NCBI GenBank assembly: GCA_963575745.1
Contig: CAUYUJ010019348.1
Coordinates: forward strand, 287,001 to 351,000
Direction: 5' to 3'
From: Prorocentrum cordatum
Taxonomy: Eukaryota; Sar; Dinophyceae; Prorocentrales; Prorocentraceae
Length of the DNA: 64,000 nucleotides
The first letter of the stretch is position 1. Each line of letters opens with the position of its first letter. Positions 52,400 to 62,010 of this stretch are shown piece by piece. The notes beneath the pieces were generated by a model, which searched no databases, had not been told where the DNA came from, and was given only the letters and a program-made list of their open reading frames with translations. A program made the position numbers and the translations under genes.

Positions 52400-53311
52400 A
52401 GGGGAAGGGCGCGACCGGCCGGGGCCCGAAGTGCGCGCTCGCTTGACGGGACGCGGTCGATCCGAAGGTCGATCCCGAGCTGCCCGATCACCGACCAAAA
52501 GTGGTGGACGATGGCCCCGTGATCGCTGCACTTCGCCGACTCCTTACGAAACGACCATTCAGCGACCGCGTTGTCGCTGAAGAGGCGAACCCTGCGGCCC
52601 CGAAGCTCGTCAGCCCAAGTGGAGATGGCCAGGGCTGAGGCGAGCATCTCCAGTCCTGCGATCTGGTTGTCGCTTCGATCCTGGAACTGCCTGCGCGCGG
52701 GCGAGACTGCGCCGGGCGGGCGCCGGCGCGCGACGGGGCCTCGCGAGCCAGGCCGGCGGCATCTGGCCCGTATATTCCCAACGCCCGTCGAACCAAATGA
52801 CGGCTGCCGCTCTTGGGGGTTCGCCCCGGGCATCAGCGAATACGAGGACCGGCGGACGGGTATCCGCCGGCGCCCATTCCCTCGTTTCGGTCACGCCTCG
52901 CTCCAGGACATCCAACCACCACGCCAAGCTCCGCAGTGCGGGGAGCGGCAGGGTCGGGCGCCCCCCATGGGCATGAGCGAACAGGGGCCGCAGCATGGCG
53001 CGGCCGAGCCTGCGGAATTGCCAGGATGCCGCCCAGGACAGAGCGCCCGCGAGTTTTGCGGCACATCCTGCGCAAGGCGTCGCCCCTGCCCGCGCGGCGC
53101 ACGGGGCGCGCGGGCCTGCTGTCATAGATCCGTCGTGCAGCGCCGCAGTAATGCGTTTCACCCATGTCTGGACCTTCTCGTCTGACGGGCAGGCCGTCAA
53201 ACCCGCGTTCGTTGCCTGACGCGCGCGCCGAACCGACCGCCCCCCTTCGCGAACAAAGCGCACGGGTCGCGGCGAACCGAGATCGACAATCCCAGAATCA
53301 CGAGCGGGCAT
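52400..53311 (-). pseudogene. DIRS-B RNase H domain, frameshifted
   Basis: Frame 53311-52610 has KLAGALSWAASWQFRRLGRA, PPVLVFADARGEPPRAAAV (first Asp of RNase H) and WFDGRWEYTG. The remainder continues in a second frame, 52700-52430: NQIAGLEMLASALAISTW, VRLFSDNAVAEW (Glu and Asp) and GIDLRIDRVPS. One indel near 52740 therefore separates them. It belongs to the RT above and degrades template RNA. Confidence 0.75.
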
Positions 53312-53381
53312 CCCGACTCAGTCTTCCGGTCAGCCACCGATGCCGAGCCCAATGTGCATCTGATCACCCGCGCTACGCATG

Positions 53382-54538
53382 TCAAGGCGTGGTGGGCCTG
53401 CGCGCGTGCGAGGGGAGGGGGCGGGCACAAGCGCGCAAGCAAGGGAGTCGAGGGAGAGAGCGGGCCTCCCCCCGGCGGTCGACGCTGAACAGGTCGTCGA
53501 CATATCTTAGGACTGGAATCCGAAGGAGCCGTCGGCAAATGGCCACGAGGGCCTCCCCGATTCTTTCCCAATTATGGACATTGCTGACTGCGCCGCAGTG
53601 CGCGGGGGAAGCGGCCAGGGGCCGGGTCGCGGGGCCGGGAGGAGCGCGCCTGCACCGAAGGGGAGGGCGACGTGCTGTGCACCCCAGACGATCCCGGAGA
53701 AGCAATAGATCACCCACGCGAGGCACCTGCGGTCCGGGCGCAGGGGGACCCTGCGGAACCCAGAGTCAATATCGGCCTTGAAGAACTCCAGAGGGCCCAG
53801 GCGTGCCTGAGGGGGAAGCCGCGGCGCGCGCATGCGGCGCAGGCGCCGTTGATCGCGCCGGGCCAGCTTCCGGGATGCGTCAGATAAAGCGTCGACTGTG
53901 TCGTGCTTCATGCGTTCCTGAGGCTGCGTCCCTCTGTTTAGATGGGCCTCGCTGCAATCGTCGACAGCACGCACCTCCCGCGCGGGCGACTCGCGGGCGA
54001 GGCTGGCCGGGCGCGGCGGCGCCTTCGCGGTTCCGTCGGGCCGAATCCCCTGCTCTACGCCAAAACGAGAGATAACCGCCGCGTCTGCGGGCACGTCTGC
54101 GGGGGACAGAGGACACGGCGGCGCCAGCCTCCCCTCTCTCGCGTCGGCGAGGGCGCACTCATGCAGCGCCGCGTCGCAGTCGTTCGGCCGCGTCCTTCTG
54201 AAAAGCTTTTCCCTGTCTCTGGTGTTGTCTGCGTCGCGGCGCCGCGAAAAGGGAGATGGAAGCCCGCCGCGGAGGCGACGCGCGCGCGCGGGGCCTCTGA
54301 GGATCTCTTCCAGCGGAATCATCGGCGGATGAACCGCTTCGACGCCCGTCCCTGATCGCTCGAGCTTCCCGATGAGGGGGGCACCCTGTGCGGGCCGCGC
54401 GGCGGCGCGTGCTCCCAGTCGGCGAGTTCGCATCGCGCTAGGCGCGCCTCGCGGAAAAAACTCGACGCACTGCGGGTCATGGAAGCCCGCGTCGGCGAGT
54501 AACCTCTCGAAGGGAGGGCCGTTGACGCCCCTTGCCAC
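53382..54538 (-). pseudogene. DIRS-B reverse transcriptase, frameshifted
   Basis: Frame 54538-53507 has REVRAVDDCSEAHLNRGT, EFFKADIDSGFRRVPLRP (motif A Asp) and GAQHVALPFGA. The catalytic loop YVDDLF lies in another frame at about 53504-53490. An indel near 53620 separates the two, so this copy is inactive as written. Confidence 0.8.
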
Positions 54539-55212
54539 CGTCTCGACCCCCGGATCCGCGTGACGATTCCAGAAGTTCGATCAAGCCAGCGCTTCGAAAC
54601 TGATGGCCCATGTTGAGGATTCTCTGCGCTGCTCTTTCTCTCTCCTGACGCACCTCGCGCGCGGGCGTGCCGCGCGATCGACCCGCGCGCGCGTGGCGAC
54701 ACCTCGTCGGGCGAGCGCGAGGCCATCCATTCGAGTGCCTCCACGGTGTCCGGCGAGAGTTTGCATTCCCGCGCGAGGCAAGCATCGCCTTCGTGGGCGG
54801 TTGCTGCGGCGCGCGACCGCGCCCCTGCGCGACGCTGGCATCGCCTTCGAGGGCGGCTGCTTCGGCAAACGACAACTTGCGAGCATCGGAAGCCGAGCGT
54901 CCATGCGCCGGCTCATCCCAGCGCTCGGGCTCACGTGGGCGCTTCATGGCGCGGGCGAGCTGCGAGCGGGCGCGTCAGAGGGGAAGGAGAGGGGGGGCGA
55001 GACCGAGGGCGCGCGGCGGGACGAGGGAGGAGGCGGGACCCGCGCAAACATGGTGCGCCATGGGTCCCTTGGGGCGAAAGCCGCGCCAATCGCGATGTTC
55101 TTGGATGACTCCGCGCGCCGTGCTGACGGCCGTGCCCGTCCGGCGCGCGCTTCCCCCACTCCGGTGGTTCAGCGGCGCTGCGTTTTTTTGTACATATATA
55201 TATGTTCTCTCT

Positions 55213-55273
55213 CCTTCTCCTTCTTCTTCTTCTTCTTCTTCTTCTTCTTCTTCTTCTTCTTCTTCTTCTTCTC
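55213..55273 (+). repeat. TTC microsatellite
   Basis: About twenty TTC units after CTCTCTCCTTC, at the DIRS-B/LINE-C boundary region. Confidence 0.95.
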
Positions 55274-55380
55274 TCTCGCGCACGAACGAACGCCGACGTG
55301 CAGCCGAGGTGAGACGCGGTGAAACAGCGCTCTGGCAGTCGTTTTGAACGACGCAGAACTCCAGGCTAAGTAGCGTCAAA

Positions 55381-55575
55381 GGAGGAGGAGGAGGAGGAGG
55401 AGGAGGAGGAGGAGGAGAGGAGAGGGGGGGGGGGGGAGGAGGAGGGGGGGGAGGAGGAGGAGGAGGGAGGAGGAGGAGAGGAGGAGGAAGGAGGAGGAGG
55501 GGAGGAGGAGGAGGAGGGGGGGAGGAGGGGAGGAGGAGGAGAGGAGGAGGAGGAGGAGGAGGAGGGGACGAGGAG
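55381..55575 (-). repeat. CCT microsatellite in LINE-C 3' UTR
   Basis: An interrupted CCT tract on the minus strand directly after the LINE-C stop, about 190 bp. Confidence 0.9.
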
Positions 55576-57507
55576 GGTTACACGACCTCGAGGTAGGCCA
55601 GACTCCAGCGGTGCCTGGTGTAGGTCGGCATGGTCATGTAAGACCGCGCGTGCCACAGCGGATTGCAAGGCAAGGCCGAGGAGCCCCCACCACCTGTGCA
55701 CTAAGCCTAACGCAGCCCCTTTCCGTGCGCGCGCGTGCAGCCCCCGCGCGTGCTCAGATGCCAAATTGGGAACAAACCAAATAGATTGTTTCCCCCATCT
55801 GCCGTGCACTTCCGATCCAAGTGACAATAGTTTCCCCAGTCCCGTCGTCGCAACCTCGCTGTAGGTCGCGTTGTTTTTATTTTGTTCACTGTCAAATAAA
55901 CGCCCATCTTGGTTGCTCGCCCCTGCCCGGGGGCAGCCGCTCCGAGATCGGGGAAAGGATGCATACATCGCAGAAGAGCGGTGCCCCGCGAGCAAGTGAC
56001 AAACCTGGGGCGATGAGGTCCAATCGTCGCAAGTCCCCAGCTGGTACTGGGACGTGGGTATCCCTTAGAAGACGTTCAACGTTACGGTCTGGTATTGCAC
56101 CGCCCGCTTCCATCAGCACTTGCCTCCGCGCTGTCACCATGGCGGTGCGCCGTGCGTTGAGGCGAGCCCCTCCGTTGTCGGCTAACCTGGAGAAGCCGTG
56201 CGGATCCGGCCCATCACAAACCACAGCCAGCCCCAAACGTCGGCGCACTGCACATCTGAAATACTCGTTGTTGCACGTTGTAGCTGGAGTTGTGGGGCGC
56301 ACCGTTTACCGCGCACTCGCGTACGGCCCCATGCACGATTGAAGCCGTGCTTTACCACGGGATGCTGCATTTGTCCTGTTGTGTTGTGCTGGGAAATCCC
56401 GCTGGAGCTGCGTCTGCGCAGCTGTTTCCAAACCGTTGGACGCGTGGAATTGCCAACCGTGGGACCATTCCCCTAAGGCTAGGGGGTTTTCGGCTTGACC
56501 TGGAGGCTCAGGAGGCCGGGCCCCGGCAGCAGCATCGTGCCATGTAGGTCGGTTACTCCACCCAGTAGTATCGCACGACCTCCCGGCTTGTTCCGCGTCC
56601 ACCAGGCACGCAGGACCACGTAGTGGTTGTCCCGCCGGCGTATCTTGAATAGCTGTAAGGTGGAAAAGCATGTTGCGACCTAGGCTTGGGAATCGCTGCA
56701 GTAAGTCAGGGAGCGAATCCGCCCAGCTCGCCCAGAATGCCGCAGGAGCAGTCCTCGTAGAGCCCCGCAGGCCCATGCCCCCAAGCCGCAACGGGAGCGA
56801 TGCTTGGGCAACCCAGTTGTCGCACGTGACGCCGCGCAGATCGTAGCACCAATCGTCGGGCGTAGGGATGCCAAATAGTAGTCGGAAGGTCTCTATAATT
56901 CTGTGGTCGTGGGACGCCGTAGCGATGCGTGCCAAATGCGGTGGCAACGTCCGGAGTAGGTGGTTGATTCTGGGCACGGCGCAAAAGTAGAGCATGAGCC
57001 ATGCTGCTTGTAAAGAGGGGAGCTTGGGAATACATTGCAACAACTTCTCCCTCTCACAAGCTAGTCGTGCCCCAAATGCTTCGACGTAAGCATCCGTTCC
57101 AAACGGTGTGCCGAGGATCTTAATGCCCCGTTCGTGTGTCTCTGCATCGCATTTCCATGCGTCGGGCGGGATGTCGGTCAAGTTATCTGGACGTTGTGAT
57201 ATAGTAGGCCCTCATATCGCAAGTTTGCCAACATTGACGTCGATGTGACAAGATGTAGATAATTCATTGCGCGCCGTGGCCAATACGTACGCAACTTCGC
57301 CAGGGTCGCATATGACGTAAATGTTGTCCAAATACGCAAGGACTTCTGCCCCCGGTGGCAATATCTCGTTGATTCGTCGCAGTGCTATGTTGATTGCCAG
57401 ACAAAATAAGGCAGGCATGAGTGCGCCACCCTGCCCCCCCCCCCATCGCCTTGGAAGATTGTGCGCGCCTTCCCACAAACATCAACCCACTTGAATTAAA
57501 ATGTGAT

Positions 57508-57517
57508 CCCGTGCCAG
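57508..57517. other. TSD of the 3.87-kb insertion, left copy
   Basis: CCCGTGCCAG, identical to 61391-61400. Confidence 0.85.
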
Positions 57518-58300
57518 ATGATGATGATGATGATGAAGCGCCTTGAAAGGTCGGTTCTCCCAAAACACAAACCTGAGAAGCCACCAATACGCCAAATGCG
57601 CACGGTAGAGAAAGAGGGAAACGGGAGGAGAGGCGGGAGAGGAAGGAAGCGGAGGAAAGGTGAAGCCCAGCCCAGGATTGAAACCCATGATACTGAAAGA
57701 AATCATGAATGACAGACTGTCCAATATCCCAAATGAATCCCACCACAAGGTCTCTCTTGCGTTGAATGAAGATGGGAAAAATGAGAAACGTAATGCAAGA
57801 TAATGAAGGATGCCCAAATTGATTAACAATATCTTGAGTAACTCTTGGAGCCAACCTTGAGGGCATATGGTCCCAAGGTCTAAAGTAAGTAAGAAGTGAA
57901 GAAAACTTCCATTGAGTCCCATGAAACCCATTGAACATAAGTATCAGCCAAGACGGATATATGTACTGAAAGAGAATCTGAAATATAAACTGAATGTCCC
58001 AAACACGCAATGAACCCAGAAGATACGGAGGCATACAAGATGAACTGTCAAAGCAGAGTGAGATCCCAACCTTGAGAACCCACACCAGGCATGTCAAGAA
58101 ATATGGGATATGGTTGAATTCAAACAGGTATGGAGAACGCAAGATGGCTGGGAATGTTTATAACCTTTTGTATTTGCCAACCAACAACGTTGAAGAACAT
58201 GCAAGAGAGATTGAGGGAGACTGAGAGTCCTCCAAAAGCCGCAGGCCCATGCACCGCAGACACCAGGAGATTCAGTCTGAAGGAGTCCCAGGAATGGCCT
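57518..58300 (-). other. 3' part of the 3.87-kb insertion with CAT tail
   Basis: The segment adjoining the TSD is ATGATGATGATGATGATGAA on the plus strand, a CAT-repeat 3' tail in the direction of the ORFs. The rest, up to the stop of the last recognisable frame, shows no supported gene and may be a 3' UTR. Confidence 0.5.
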
Positions 58301-59295
58301 TCACGGGTACTTCCAACGCCACTTTTCCACGAAGAAGTCTCCGTCCCACCAGTAGTCAGACAGGTACCATACAACTGGGTGAGGCCAGCCCGATTCGGGA
58401 TCGAACCACGTGTCAAAGTACTCCGTATACCAGACTTTGGTGTAGACTTTGTCCTCTTCACAGTAGTTCCACGTTCCTCCCGAGCCGTGTGTCCACTTGA
58501 GACGCTTCTTGGCGGCGAGCTTGACTGGAAGGCTGCGTTTAGCCATCCCCTGGAGTTGGATGTTTCCCAGCCGTCTCGGACAAGAGTTCCCGTCAGGATT
58601 TGAGGCGAAACGGCTACTGACCAGCAACCAGTTCTTTCCAAGGAACTCTCCGAACCCTTTCATCGGGACCCCGAACGTTGACATACAGTCCATTATAGCC
58701 GCTGTCCCGACAAGCTTTGAAAAGCGGGATTTTGCACCAGTCATATGTGAAATGAGGACCACCAAGGCCCGACGGTATAAGAAACCGAGCCGGTAACTTG
58801 ACCACCCTTTGGAATAGCAGCGTAGAGCAGTATGAGAGTGCCTCAAGATCTCGTTTAGACAGGAAGCAGACTTTGCGTTTAGACCTGCAAAGCTTTCCCT
58901 GAAAGATAACGTGAGGGTCCGAAGCCGTGGGATGTAGCATACCGAAAGCTTGAGCCCGAGACTGCAGGAGCCGACAGGAGGCAAGGGGAGGGAAGGGGCC
59001 CATCCCCCCAAACCCCAAGAGAGGAAAACAGACTCCGAGTCCCAAAACACAGAGGCATCCTGAGGAAGGAGGGATTGTTGCGAAGCCACGGTATCCCTAA
59101 GATCGCATGGATCAGGCGGGTCCCAGATAGAATCGCACAAGTGACATCTCCTGGTGTCAGCCAATCCACTAGGTGGTAGGCAAGGAGGAGAGAGGAGATC
59201 TCAAAGAGGTCTCGATTCAGACCCAAATGCAAATTCCGAGGGGCGTCAAATGCCCCAGCTCCATTAATATTGGAGCCTGTTCTCTGAGGCCGCAA
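58301..59295 (-). pseudogene. Unrecognised protein-like reading in three frames
   Basis: The reading continues from the ORF at 60217-59264. First frame, 59295 to about 59100: FDAPRNLHLGLNRDLFEISS. Second frame, about 58970-58614: DPHVIFQGKLCRSKRKVCFL, then FTYDWCKIPLFKACRDSGY. Third frame, about 58620-58301: GSGGTWNYCEEDKVYTKVWY, then WWDGDFFVEKWRWKYP and stop. Each piece looks like globular protein while the other frames do not, so at least two indels (or short introns) are present. I do not recognise the family. Confidence 0.45.
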
Positions 59296-60217
59296 TTAGG
59301 TAAGATACCCAGACCTCTGAAGATTCCGTAACATTAAATTTGTGCACTTGCATTCCGTGAAACATTGCCACGGCAAACTTTCGAGTGTGGGGTGCACATG
59401 GGCCGCGAAAAAGGCGACGGTCTTTCCCAGTCCTAGCAAAAGACCCATGTTGATCAGCAAACGTCAAAATAGACCGAATGGAGCAGATGATGGGAGAAAT
59501 CCCCTGAATTATGTTCCAGAACCGATCTGGGTCAACATACCCCGCTCCCAACCCAAGCTCCATCAAATCTCCAATAAGCTCTAGCCAACGAGAAGTGTCG
59601 GGTTCCCTGTTCCACCGCTCACGGACCATCCTCTGTACATCGGTGACGCGACCAGCGACTGAGCGAAGCTCCTCCATGGACTTGGACGAGGCCCTGGTAG
59701 GTTGACGTCTTTGAAGGTACCTGGCCATTTGACCCCAAATATTCCACCAGACTGTGTAAATGAAATTCCCAGGGTCTGACCAGCGATTGTCGTAGAACAC
59801 TGCGCCCTTGTATGACATTGTCTTGATCTGTACAAAAGACATAGAGCGCACTGCGGTTCCCACGATCCCAATAAGGTTCTTGCATGCCTCACTTGAGAAA
59901 AATTCCTCAAAGAGATTCCATAGCTGCCTGAGAGGTATCTCGAATTCGCGCCCTTTCTCATACATGTGGAGTGTGACGCATTTCCGTGGGTTGTAGGAAC
60001 CTGAATTTACAGGAACGATCTCGGAACTTTCGATTGCCAGTGCACGTGGGCAGGCGGATGCCCACGCCTCGAAGACACAACACTGGAGGGACTTTGAATT
60101 CCATGGCCTGACGACCCTCTGAGGGGCAAGCATGAGAGTGTGTTCCCAGATAATTTGAGAAGAGGTTGAAGCAGAACGAGCTAAGCGAATTGAGCCAAAA
60201 TGACTACAGAAAAGCAC
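59264..60217 (-). CDS. Unrecognised 317-residue ORF in the 3.87-kb insertion
   Basis: Open from an ATG at 60217. The first codons overlap the spliced-leader-like stretch (CSHFGSI), so the true start may be further in. The body has mixed, globular composition: CVTLHMYEKGREFEIPLRQL, then FVQIKTMSYKGAVFYDNRW, then WWNIWGQMARYLQRR, then SIRSILTFADQHGSFARTGK. No signal peptide, membrane helix or enzyme motif is apparent. It could be a captured host gene, an RNA-virus-derived gene or a transposon structural protein. I cannot choose between these. Confidence 0.45.
   Translation of the reverse strand: MLFCSHFGSIRLARSASTSSQIIWEHTLMLAPQRVVRPWNSKSLQCCVFEAWASACPRALAIESSEIVPVNSGSYNPRKCVTLHMYEKGREFEIPLRQLWNLFEEFFSSEACKNLIGIVGTAVRSMSFVQIKTMSYKGAVFYDNRWSDPGNFIYTVWWNIWGQMARYLQRRQPTRASSKSMEELRSVAGRVTDVQRMVRERWNREPDTSRWLELIGDLMELGLGAGYVDPDRFWNIIQGISPIICSIRSILTFADQHGSFARTGKDRRLFRGPCAPHTRKFAVAMFHGMQVHKFNVTESSEVWVSYLIAASENRLQY
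60189..60210 (-). other. Relict-like dinoflagellate spliced-leader sequence
   Basis: On the minus strand it reads TCTGTAGTCATTTTGGCTCA plus AT. Compared with the 22-nt dinoflagellate spliced leader known to me it differs at three positions: two C-to-T changes and the last base. Such relicts mark genes that passed through a trans-spliced mRNA and were re-integrated. My rough estimate of chance matches this good on both strands of 64 kb is below 0.001 under equal base use. Confidence 0.65.
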
Positions 60218-60892
60218 CAGGACATCTAGACAACCGAAAGATGTGGATCCATAAGATGGTGAGACAGAGATAAGAGATGCACTTTATCAGGGATCGGACG
60301 GCAGTCATCGTCCTGGCCAGCGAAGTGAGATTAACAATCCCAGGCCAAACCCATTTGTACTGAGGTGAAGAAGCAAACTAAGCACTAAACGACCCCGAGA
60401 AGAAACTTGCCACTTCGAAGCCTTGGGCAAAGATTGAGAAACAACCCCACATAGCCCCGTCAACCGAATTGAGAATAACCTGATGCAGTCCCAGCTCATG
60501 AGAAATGACCTGAAGACCTGATGCAATGAGACACTTGTAATCCCAAGCATTCCCAGATTGAACCGAAAGCCATCATCCTGGCAAAGTGATGAAATTAACA
60601 ATCCCATCCAAGCCCGTTTTGAACTGAAGTGAAGGACCAAACTATACGCGAAGCAATCCCAAGTTGAGAAAAGTCCCATCGAGGCTGTGGGCAAAGAGCA
60701 AGAATCGACCCCACTACTTTGGCCCTGACGGACGTGTTGGGGAGAGCAGAACTTAATCCCTGCCCCAGAGAAATGGCCTGGGGTCCCACTGAAAGCCCTT
60801 GTAATCCCAGATTGATCCAGGGTTGAACCAAAAGGAGAGCTGAGGGCCCGAAGGGAAGAAACACTTTAGCTGTATCTTCTGAACTGCCTCGA
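60218..60892. repeat. Non-coding stretch with a diverged tandem duplication
   Basis: The segments 60305-60410 and 60572-60680 share AAGTGA, TTAACAATCCCA, AAGCCCGTTTTGAACTGA/AACCCATTTGTACTGA and AACCAAACTA-like words at a spacing of about 265 bp. No gene is seen. It separates the two ORFs of the insertion and could be an intron or intergenic spacer. Confidence 0.5.
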
Positions 60893-61354
60893 TCACATCA
60901 GGAAACGAGGTTTGCAAAGCAGATGGCACCTTACATTGGCACCGTTATTCCCAGACTCCACGGTGATAAGATCTCCAACATCTTCAAACATATCCTTAAC
61001 GTAGAGGAGTGCCACAATGCAGCTGCCAGCAAAGATCTGTGATTTGTCGTGTAGCCTCTCCTTCTTAGGGCAGACCTCTGGGCCAATGAACGCCTCTTTG
61101 GTATAAAACCGCGCATTGAACAAATGAATGTCCTTGGAGCGAAACGTGTTGAGCCCAAAGTGCCAGAGAATCTTCGTGACGTCCCTGGTAGTGAGATAGC
61201 CGTGCTCTCCCAGAACTGGGATACTGTCTGAAACCAGTGGGCCTTGATTGTCAATGATAAAAGGCGTGAGCTCACGAACTGTGATGATTTGGAAGTGTTC
61301 CCCGACCTTGGCCTTGAAGGTGTTCAAACCTGTAAGCTGGGGAACGAAAGCCAT
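60893..61354 (-). CDS. Unrecognised 153-residue ORF in the 3.87-kb insertion
   Basis: Starts at ATG 61354 (MAFVPQLTGLNTFKAKVGEH), open to 60893. The composition is globular: ELTPFIIDNQGPLVSDSIPV, then GYLTTRDVTKILWHFGLNTF, then FAGSCIVALLYVKDMFEDVG. Near its end, AATGTAAGG could be a splice donor after GNNGAN, in which case the protein would continue elsewhere. It lies upstream of the spliced-leader-like site, so it may be a separate transcript unit. No family is recognised. Confidence 0.45.
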   Translation of the reverse strand: MAFVPQLTGLNTFKAKVGEHFQIITVRELTPFIIDNQGPLVSDSIPVLGEHGYLTTRDVTKILWHFGLNTFRSKDIHLFNARFYTKEAFIGPEVCPKKERLHDKSQIFAGSCIVALLYVKDMFEDVGDLITVESGNNGANVRCHLLCKPRFLM

Positions 61355-61390
61355 AATGTAACGCCTTGAGCTGGCGTGGTCTGCGCCGCC

Positions 61391-61400
61391 CCCGTGCCAG
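61391..61400. other. TSD of the 3.87-kb insertion, right copy
   Basis: CCCGTGCCAG, identical to 57508-57517. Confidence 0.85.
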
Positions 61401-61696
61401 AGCCGCACGAAGGGGATAAGACCATGCAGTTTCCAGTTACCAAGTAGAGCTTCGAATATGCGCGTTCTGCATGCGTGGTCAAATGCGCCCACCCCGTCGA
61501 TGCTGACAAGTACTTTGCGTGGGTTCGCGTCGACCAAGTACTGCAACATGTGCACTGCTGAATCCGTGCCGCTTCGATCGCTGAGGCCGAAGTTGCACGG
61601 CCGGACTACGTCTCGAAATTATTGTTGGCATTGCCGCGCCAAGCGTTTTGCGACGAGTCGGCGAAACGAATCCCCAGCCGCAATTCCACGTACCGT

Positions 61697-61952
61697 TCTT
61701 GATTTTTTTTTTTGTTTTCTTGTTGTGTTTTTTTTTTTGGTTCTTTTTTCTCTCTTTTTTTTTTTGTTTTGTTTTTTTCTTTTTGTTGTTTGTTTTTTTT
61801 GTTTTATTTTTTTTTTTTTTTTTTGTTTTTTTTTTTGTCTTTTTTTTTTTTTTTTTTTTCTTTGTTTTTTTTAGTGTTGTATTTTTTTTTTGTTTTTTTT
61901 TTTTTGTTTTTGTTTTTTTATTTTTTTTTTTTTTTTTTTTTTTTTTGTGTCT

Positions 61953-61983
<31 letters not shown>

Positions 61984-62010
61984 GTTTTTTTGCTGTTGTT
62001 GTTCGGCTTT
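61697..62010 (-). repeat. A-rich (AAAAAC-type) expansion inside LINE-C RT
   Basis: About 310 bp of A runs with scattered C and G on the minus strand, between ALKKP and the next RT block, where relatives have an adjacent Asn-Gly. It encodes KKTKKKKK repeats and looks like slippage from a short AAG/AAA run. Confidence 0.9.

Larger units (their letters stand above)
50700..55200 (-). mobile_element. DIRS-B, 5' segment (split by MULE-2)
   Basis: In transcription order it carries RT (54538-53490), RNase H (53311-52400), an unassigned ORF (52200-51683) and the N-terminal half of the recombinase (51420-50700). It is very GC-rich. The 5' border is not resolved; it lies between about 54950 and the TTC tract at 55213. 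Confidence 0.75.
55300..57517 (-). mobile_element. LINE-C, 3' segment (split by the 3.87-kb insertion)
   Basis: The minus strand reads the RT palm (CGKARTIFQGDG, ALMPALFCLAINIAL, then LAYLDNIYVICDP with YLDN in place of YLDD), thumb (57181-56306) and C-terminal domain (AVRRRLGL, NVERLLRDTHVP, NATYSEVATTGLGKLLSLGS, HRWWGLLGLALQSAVARAVL). The stop is TAA at 55580-55578, followed by a CCT tract and TTTGACGCTACTTAGCC. Three or more frame changes occur between 57212 and 55892. Confidence 0.85.
57518..61390 (-). mobile_element. 3.87-kb insertion in LINE-C with 10-bp TSD, unknown type
   Basis: Its removal joins GNWKLHGLIPFVRLWHG of the LINE RT to ITF, then a stop codon, then FKWVDVCGKARTIFQ, in the expected order and frame. 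The TSD is 10 bp and the 3' end is a CAT repeat, which suggests retroposition. Base composition is visibly less GC-rich than the surroundings. It holds ORFs at 61354-60893 and 60217-59264 plus further protein-like frames to 58301, and a spliced-leader-like stretch at 60189-60210. I find no RT, transposase or terminal inverted repeats in it. Confidence 0.7.

Noticed and set aside
58301-61354. Firm call of an endogenous RNA virus
   Set aside because: Only a general impression of composition; no polymerase motif seen, so left as unrecognised.
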